Shown here: one piece after another, positions 61,187 through 64,000 of the stretch
Numbering within the stretch: position 1 is the first letter of the stretch
How the letters are laid out: the number at the start of each line of letters is the position of its first letter
NCBI GenBank assembly: GCA_011390205.1
Contig: JAABSX010000013.1
Span: 1-64,000, forward strand
From: Microscillaceae bacterium
GTDB lineage: Bacteria; Bacteroidota; Bacteroidia; Cytophagales; Microscillaceae
Direction of reading: 5' to 3'
Length of the DNA: 64,000 bases
Program-made: the position numbers and the translations under genes
Notes under the pieces: model-generated
Database searches by the model: none
What the model was told of the DNA's origin: nothing
What the model saw: only the letters and a program-made list of their open reading frames with translations

Positions 61187-61380
61187 TTTGATATTGAAAT
61201 AAAATCCTTTTCGCAAAGTAAAAGATTTCCTATCAAATTACGTAAAAATATGCAGTGATTTTAAGGGGGAATCTCTCAAAAGAGAATCTTCTATAAAATT
61301 TGTACTATTTTATTGATTTTAATAGGAATGATAGCCATTATTTTCTTTTTTTGTGTTCCAACAATTAAATATACATAACT

Positions 61381-61863
61381 ATGATGATTAGCAATGATAA
61401 AGTAGTTTTCTATGAAAACTTCCTAAAGAGCACAGTAAGCAAGTCCCTCAATAAGCTACAGGCGCACAGCAAAGGGCTGTGGGGCAAGATGAATGCTCAA
61501 GACATGGTTGAGCACTTAGAAATGGCCGTAACCTTGACTACCATTCTCAAAAACTCACCTATGCAAGCCCCTACCCCACTTCAAGAGAAATCCAGAACTG
61601 GACTTATTTATGGAGATGAAGAAATGCCAAGAAATGTCCAAAACCCTGCTTTTAGATATGGTTTGCCTCCACATAAGTATCCTGATTTGGAGACGGCCCG
61701 TGAGAAACTGCTAGAAAAAATAGCCATGTTTTTTGAGAATTATAAAGACAAGCCCGATTTTCATTCTTGGACTATGTTTGCTGGAGATTTGAATTATGCC
61801 GAAAATTTAGCCTTTCACTACAAGCATTTTAAACACCATTTATCACAGTTTGATTTGCTTTAA
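61381..61863 (+). CDS. DUF1569 / DinB-like four-helix protein
   Basis: 160 residues. LQAHSKGLWGKMNAQDMVEHLEM then AFHYKHFKHHLSQFDLL gives the paired His pattern of DinB/DUF1569 four-helix bundles, where the histidines bind a metal. The enzyme activity is not known for this subfamily. The start at ATG 61381 or the next codon ATG 61384. It is followed by a symmetric terminator. Confidence 0.78.
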   Translation: MMISNDKVVFYENFLKSTVSKSLNKLQAHSKGLWGKMNAQDMVEHLEMAVTLTTILKNSPMQAPTPLQEKSRTGLIYGDEEMPRNVQNPAFRYGLPPHKYPDLETAREKLLEKIAMFFENYKDKPDFHSWTMFAGDLNYAENLAFHYKHFKHHLSQFDLL

Positions 61864-61886
61864 ATTAATAAGTGGCGACACAAAAC

Positions 61887-61920
61887 AAAAAAAGCGGCCT
61901 CTAAGAAGTCGCTTTTTTTA
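61887..61920. terminator. Bidirectional terminator
   Basis: AAAAAAAGCG and CGCTTTTTTT flank a 13-base loop. It is T-tailed on both strands and separates the plus-strand DUF1569 gene from the minus-strand tRNAs. Confidence 0.8.
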
Positions 61921-61929
61921 AAAAATATG

Positions 61930-62004
61930 TGGGACCTGAGGGATTCGAACCCCCGACCCTCTCGGTGTAAACGAGATGCTCTGAACCAGCTGAGCTAAGA
62001 TCCC
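61930..62004 (-). tRNA. tRNA-Val (UAC)
   Basis: 75 bases, minus strand. Acceptor stem GGGATCT/AGGTCCC with one G-T, D arm GCTCAGCTGGTTCAGAGC, anticodon arm TCTCG-TTTACAC-CGAGA (anticodon TAC), T arm with GGTTCGAATCC. Discriminator base A; CCA is not encoded. Confidence 0.96.
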
Positions 62005-62039
62005 GATGTATATTTTTGTAAAGCAAAAATTAAAAGAAG

Positions 62040-62114
62040 TGGGACCTGAGGGATTCGAACCCCCGACCCTCTCGGTGTAAACGAGATGCTCTGAACCAGC
62101 TGAGCTAAGATCCC
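62040..62114 (-). tRNA. tRNA-Val (UAC), second identical copy
   Basis: 75 bases identical to the first copy, 35 bases away. Same anticodon TAC and no encoded CCA. The copies probably lie in one transcript. Confidence 0.96.
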
Positions 62115-62240
62115 TTTAATTTTTGGCTTATTCCATTTCTCTTCCAGAATTGGATTGCAAATGTAGGATGTTTCGGGTAAGTTTCCAACATTTGCCCAGA
62201 TATTTTTTTTATTTTTTTTTGGGCTACAAAAAAATGTCTG

Positions 62241-62633
62241 TTAGCCTTTTTTGGAAGTGAGGCTTTTTTGTGTGCAAAGTCGCTTTGTCTCTGTGATTCG
62301 GAGAGGATGCACAGGCGTGTCTATGACCTGTTCTTCTGCCCCCAAGAGTGCATCTAAATCTGTGGTGCTGTAGGGCTGTATAAGGTTTCCCTCTATGCTC
62401 CATTCTTTAAGTTGATTGTCTTCTTCGCTTCGGAGTATTTCCACAAAATCTTGCAGCATTTCTGCCTCTGTGCGGTCTTGCTTGACTTCTCTATTGGGCT
62501 CATATTCTGAAAAGGGGAACAATATAGAAATCTGTGAGGGATAGTGATATGTAAGGTAAGGCAACATAAAAAAACAGACTGCACTGAGGCAGCAAAGCTG
62601 GATGCTGATGTCAAAATTTTTGGCTATTTTCAT
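62241..62633 (-). CDS. Small membrane-anchored protein of unknown function
   Basis: 130 residues. One hydrophobic segment near the N-terminus (SIQLCCLSAVCFFMLPYLTY) may be a signal anchor. The rest is polar and acidic (EAEMLQDFVEILRSEEDN). No family recognised. It lies 126 bases upstream of the tRNAs on the same strand. Could be a genuine small gene or a chance ORF; codon use looks ordinary for the window. Confidence 0.5.
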   Translation of the reverse strand: MKIAKNFDISIQLCCLSAVCFFMLPYLTYHYPSQISILFPFSEYEPNREVKQDRTEAEMLQDFVEILRSEEDNQLKEWSIEGNLIQPYSTTDLDALLGAEEQVIDTPVHPLRITETKRLCTQKSLTSKKG

Positions 62634-63372
62634 GGCTATTAAGATTAATGATGATGTCTATCTGCTATGGAACACTGTCAAGAGATTTAATTTTCTTGAC
62701 CAACTTCTATGAATATAAAACTGAAATTCAAGTGTTTTTCGTAGATATTCTCTCGATAGTCCTTTGCTTTTATATTTAGTCGCCTTGATGCCCTTAAAAT
62801 TGGGTAAAAAAAATGATATTTACAAATAATTACCCATTTTTAATAGTGCCCAAAGCCGAAGACTTCTTCTACATTCTTATAAATACACTTGTTGGCTTAA
62901 AGACATTTTTTATACATAAAGGGTTGCAAATAAGTACCTCTGCTAAAATAGTTTGTATTATTGTTTAGTTATAAGCAGTTGAAAATCAGCATATTGAGTG
63001 ATTATCCATTTACTTAGCTTGTCTTATTTTTTACTTTGATTGTAAGTTTTGAAAAGAAGATTCTGGCAAAATGCCCTGATAGCTCTGCCAAAAAGGTGAA
63101 AAATGATTGAAAATTATCTTTTTGAGCAGGCAATGCGTTATATTGGATGTTTATTTATCTTGAAAATCATACTGCTGCCTATTTTTGTAAGACAGTGCAT
63201 TGAAAAGTGCAGCCATATATGCTGCTCGAAAGTATTCACAAAACCCTGTTTCAATGGTTTTTTAAGAAAAATACGTGGCATCCAGGTTGCCCTCAAAATC
63301 CGCCTCAAAAAAATATACGCATTTTGTAAAAGCCTACTATGTAGTATTCCATAAAACTGAATAAACTCTAGC
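62634..63372. other. Intergenic region before the transglutaminase-like gene
   Basis: About 740 bases with only low-grade ORFs on both strands and no recognisable RNA. A small inverted repeat TCAAGA...TCTTGA occurs at 62681-62699. The stretch 63100-63350 carries opposing 83- and 106-codon ORFs rich in Cys, Lys and Phe with no family match. Confidence 0.4.
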
Positions 63373-64000
63373 ATGATACGTTCTTTTATTTTTGTTTTCT
63401 TGGTGTTGGGTCTGCTTTTTACACTGATTGCCCCTGAATTAATCCAATTCGCTGACATTCAAAAAACACTGTTGGGCAGCACAGTGCAAGAAAAAACCTC
63501 TTGTGATTCGCTTCCTAGTTCAGCTGCTTATCAGCAGGCTTGGTATGATTTATCACAGGAGCAAGCGTTTGAGGTCAATGTGTCTGTAACGGGTGAAAAC
63601 CTCTGTGAATCTACAAGCTACAGAGATGCTCTAGAGATTTCTACTTGGAAAGATGATTATGATTACTGGAGGCAGGTGTATGTCTCTCTGATACAATTTG
63701 ACAAGCCCAAGATGCAAGCCATTTTCCGACAGTTTGCAAAGCTACGCACAGAAAAAAAACTGGGCTACGCCGAGTTTGCTGAAGCCGTCATTACATTTAC
63801 CCAAAATATCCCTTATGTCTTGGTCTTGAATAAATCGGCCAAAGAAGCTCTAGAAGATGGTGAATTTTATAGAAACTATATCGAGATAGAGCAAAGACCT
63901 TATATAGAAAATGTAAAACATGGCATACACTCTCCTATTGAGTTTTTGCATACCCAAAAAGGAGATTGTGATACACGCACCATCTTTGCCTACAGCGTGC
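63373..64000 (+). CDS. Transglutaminase-like cysteine protease family protein (3' end outside window)
   Basis: The ATG at 63373 opens a frame that runs to the right edge (~209 residues). A signal/anchor MIRSFIFVFLVLGLLFTLIA begins it. Near the end, SPIEFLHTQKGDCDTRTIF carries the Cys of a transglutaminase-like core (the GxCxxxT/A pattern), after a region with FAEAVITFTQNIPYVL. The expected His and Asp lie beyond the window. In this superfamily the triad is used for proteolysis or cross-linking; the substrate is unknown. Confidence 0.75.
   Translation, partial: MIRSFIFVFLVLGLLFTLIAPELIQFADIQKTLLGSTVQEKTSCDSLPSSAAYQQAWYDLSQEQAFEVNVSVTGENLCESTSYRDALEISTWKDDYDYWRQVYVSLIQFDKPKMQAIFRQFAKLRTEKKLGYAEFAEAVITFTQNIPYVLVLNKSAKEALEDGEFYRNYIEIEQRPYIENVKHGIHSPIEFLHTQKGDCDTRTIFAYSV

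Noticed and set aside
63103-63458. Overlapping 83-codon (plus) and 106-codon (minus) ORFs before the transglutaminase-like gene
   Set aside because: Neither shows a recognisable domain, both run in AT-rich sequence, and they contradict each other on opposite strands. A decayed element is possible but not supported.
1-64000. CRISPR arrays, integrases, rRNA genes or an intact insertion sequence
   Set aside because: No regularly spaced direct repeats of CRISPR type, no rRNA-like sequence and no complete transposase or integrase were found; the only mobile trace is the Rpn remnant and the small palindromic elements.

Overview
The window is about 64 kb of a Bacteroidota chromosome, most likely from a Cytophagales-type free-living or gliding lineage. 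The genus cannot be told from the sequence. The evidence is a SusC/SusD pair, TonB-dependent and DUF5686-type envelope proteins with carboxypeptidase-like N-terminal domains, FlgD/CHU_C-like C-terminal domains, a PorT-like barrel, the pheT / coiled-coil / zapA / rny order, tRNAs without an encoded CCA, and promoters matching the Bacteroidota pattern TTG-N17-23-TANNTTTG. Overall composition is moderately AT-rich, with very AT-rich intergenic regions. No rRNA, CRISPR array, intact transposase or prophage was seen.

Layout. 1-5.5 kb: the end of an OmpA-like gene, thymidine kinase, FabG, a GT35 glucan phosphorylase-like protein lacking the usual PLP lysine, and a phosphoglucomutase. 6.1-8.5 kb: a biliverdin-type bacteriophytochrome that stops after its H-box and has no ATPase domain. 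8.6-15.2 kb: acyl-CoA dehydrogenase, a TerB-like protein, a DUF5686 protein, an internally deleted Rpn/PD-(D/E)XK transposase remnant, and isocitrate dehydrogenase. 15.5-19.2 kb: hisG-hisD-hisC and a STAS-like protein. 19.3-21.7 kb: UDP-glucose dehydrogenase and UDP-glucuronate decarboxylase, which together make UDP-xylose. 22-28.5 kb: a second acyl-CoA dehydrogenase, an orphan SusD/SusC pair and a DUF488 protein. 28.7-33.7 kb: LolD-like ATPase, an alanine/glycine:cation symporter, DUF697-SHOCT and Rossmann proteins, and an outer-membrane protein. 34-39 kb: rny, a candidate 6S RNA, zapA, a coiled-coil gene and pheT. 39.6-42.2 kb: an unknown secreted protein, MarC and a class V aminotransferase.

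42.5-51.1 kb is the most unusual region. Five co-oriented genes encode an inner-membrane STAND NTPase whose WD40 propeller should face the periplasm, an outer-membrane barrel with a periplasmic helical domain, an M23/LysM protein, a lamin-tail/Ig surface protein and a small secreted protein. I infer a trans-envelope sensing or envelope-maintenance module; this is a hypothesis. 51.3-54.5 kb holds a STAS-like protein and a histidine kinase with two kinase cores in tandem, the second with Gln in place of the phospho-acceptor His.

54.5-64 kb: a tightly packed minus-strand set (heptose-7-phosphate kinase, TrkH, an unknown envelope protein and a UbiA-family protein) with ATGA overlaps. Aspartate aminotransferase, a DUF1569 protein, two identical tRNA-Val(UAC) genes, a small membrane protein and the start of a transglutaminase-like protease follow.

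Most of the window is housekeeping metabolism: fatty acids, glucan, histidine, TCA cycle and nucleotide sugars. The parts worth a second look are the STAND-WD40 cluster, the two atypical histidine-kinase proteins, the phosphorylase without its PLP lysine, the candidate 6S RNA and several palindromic or repeat elements.
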